From Opitutales bacterium (GTDB taxonomy: Bacteria; Verrucomicrobiota; Verrucomicrobiia; Opitutales; Oceanipulchritudinaceae): a DNA stretch of 40,962 nucleotides. The translations under genes were made by a program, and so were the position numbers. Positions 40,051 to 40,962 of the stretch are shown in pieces. The notes below the pieces were generated by a model that was not told the DNA's origin, made no database searches, and saw only the letters and a list, made by a program, of their open reading frames with translations. Within the stretch, counting starts at the first letter, position 1, and the number at the start of each line of letters is the position of its first letter. The DNA is taken from NCBI GenBank assembly GCA_020831525.1, contig JAFIGH010000041.1:1-40962 (forward strand), in the 5' to 3' direction.

Positions 40051-40674
40051 ATGCGGTCCCCGTGGTCCGGAACGCTTATCGGACGCTACAACGACGGACA
40101 CCCTCATTGGGTCGTCGACTACGGGTGTTACGCGGTGACGATCCGCTGTGTGGGCAGTCTTCCCGCGGAAACGATGCGCTCGTTGGCAGAACGCTGGGCG
40201 GCACTAAACAAAGTTCCCGCTCGAAGCGAGGACGCCCAACGCATCAGACGGAACATCTTTCACACACTCGACACGACGCTTGACCGGGGGACAGGGTTCG
40301 CACCGTTCCGGAACAGCGCGGCTGCCGGACTCTTGTCCGCATGGCTCGGAGAATACAACGCGGACGGGCTGCGGCTGGCGGCGTTTGTCGTCATGCCCAA
40401 CCATGTGCATCTCGTCACACAGCCCTTGGCGTGCGCATCACCGGAAGCCTTCGTCCGGACGTGGCGGCGCTTCAAAGCCCGCGCCGCGCGCAACGTCAAT
40501 CGCAGTCTGGGCCGCAAGGGTCCACTGTGGCAGCGCTCATGGTATGACCGGTGGATCCGCGACGCGGCGGAATGGCGGCGATGGGTGGACTACATCGCGC
40601 GGAATCCTGTGAAAGCCGAGCTGAGTGCAAGACCCGAAGATTATCCATACATGCGGCTGGGTGATGCGCCGTAA
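40051..40674 (+). CDS. REP-associated tyrosine transposase (RAYT)
   Basis: A 207-residue RAYT. It begins near HPHWVVDYGCYAVTIRCVGSLP, the classical first strand; has the HUH motif in FVVMPNHVHLVTQPL, GPLWQRSWYDRWIRDAAEWRRWVDYIARNPVKAELSARPEDYPYM with candidate catalytic tyrosines, and the NPVKA signature. RAYTs nick and move REP palindromes with a GTAG head. The frame is open upstream to 39781 through repeat DNA, so the start is uncertain; ATG 40051 is the first Met before recognisable homology. GTAG-headed palindromes lie on both sides, as expected for an autonomous RAYT locus. Confidence 0.88.
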   Translation: MRSPWSGTLIGRYNDGHPHWVVDYGCYAVTIRCVGSLPAETMRSLAERWAALNKVPARSEDAQRIRRNIFHTLDTTLDRGTGFAPFRNSAAAGLLSAWLGEYNADGLRLAAFVVMPNHVHLVTQPLACASPEAFVRTWRRFKARAARNVNRSLGRKGPLWQRSWYDRWIRDAAEWRRWVDYIARNPVKAELSARPEDYPYMRLGDAP

Positions 40675-40689
40675 CCGCAGGTACGCGAG

Positions 40690-40962
40690 CGTTAGGGCGA
40701 TTCGGACGGGCTCGGCGGGCGCGCGCACGGCGGGACCGTGGGCCAGGATGGCCCGCGGCTACGGCGGCGGGATTGATGACGGCGGGCGGTGGCTGGCGGA
40801 ACGCCGCATCGTAGCGCGGTCCGATTTTCGGGCCGCGACGCGGCGCGTGTTCGCTGCCGCCGGGGCGATTCGGACGGGTGCGGCGGGCGCCGGCACGGCG
40901 GGACCGGGGGCCAGGATGGCCCGCGGCTACGGCGGCGGGATTGATGACGGCGGGCGGTGGCT
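40690..40962. repeat. REP/BIME-like array downstream of RAYT, cut by window end
   Basis: After the RAYT stop: a partial A-type 3' part (from about 40690), B-type on minus (40736-40762), A-type on plus (40811-40834; GGTCCGA, TTT, TCGGGCC), B-type on minus (40904-40930) and the following conserved spacer to the window end. The two B copies are about 168 bases apart, giving a tandem A+B unit. The array continues beyond the window. Confidence 0.7.

Noticed and set aside
38567-40962. CRISPR array
   Set aside because: Repeat units are long, in alternating orientation, contain coding genes between them and lack short unique spacers of constant size; no cas genes are present.

Overview
The window is GC-rich bacterial DNA carrying mostly single-copy chromosomal genes plus a repeat-rich accessory fringe. 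The best guess for the host is a member of the Verrucomicrobiota, probably class Opitutia. This is an inference from gene style: a large TonB-dependent receptor with a VTGSRI-type N-terminus, abundant Y1-type transposases and dispersed GGACARGAATGTCC hairpins. There is no rRNA or other marker to prove it.

Layout. 1-1377: non-coding, hairpin-rich DNA around one small SnoaL/NTF2-like gene. 1378-6655 (minus): a tight run guaA - LolA-like exported protein - hisD - hisC - hisB, joining GMP synthesis and late histidine synthesis. 6831-7789 (plus): a small unknown ORF and a Phd/VapC-type toxin-antitoxin pair with a candidate operator. 7800-10747: SRAP/YedK peptidase and a sugar-binding-like lipoprotein (minus), divergent from rmuC (plus). 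10994-11968: a BadF/GlcNAc-kinase-type sugar kinase between AT-rich inverted repeats. 12232-16185 (minus): a dynamin-like GTPase followed by a membrane-anchored P-loop NTPase. 16386-23241 (minus): DUF1302 outer-membrane protein - DUF1329 lipid-binding-like protein - YCF48-like beta-propeller - RND/MMPL exporter, apparently one envelope-transport operon. 23835-27740 (plus): a 1301-residue hybrid sensor kinase (SBP3-TM-PAS-GAF-PAS-HisKA-HATPase-REC-Hpt). 28038-31284 (minus): purE and purK, separated by a REP-associated-type tyrosine transposase (RAYT). 31577-38240 (minus): ldhA-like dehydrogenase, a small exported protein, an S9 prolyl-oligopeptidase and a TonB-dependent receptor with a clear terminator. 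38480-40962: an alternating array of GTAG-headed palindromes (BIME-like) that encloses an MNT/HEPN toxin-antitoxin pair and a second RAYT and runs off the window edge.

How the parts connect. The core genes serve nucleotide and histidine synthesis, DNA maintenance, fermentation and envelope transport. The accessory layer has one theme: GTAG-headed hairpins (REP-like) occur in both orientations in five separate places, with two RAYT genes that could be their mobilising enzymes. Stem pairs change together between copies, so the structure rather than the sequence appears to be kept. The least understood protein-level system is the dynamin/P-loop NTPase pair. Most start codons are inferred from ribosome-binding-site position, signal peptides and gene spacing.
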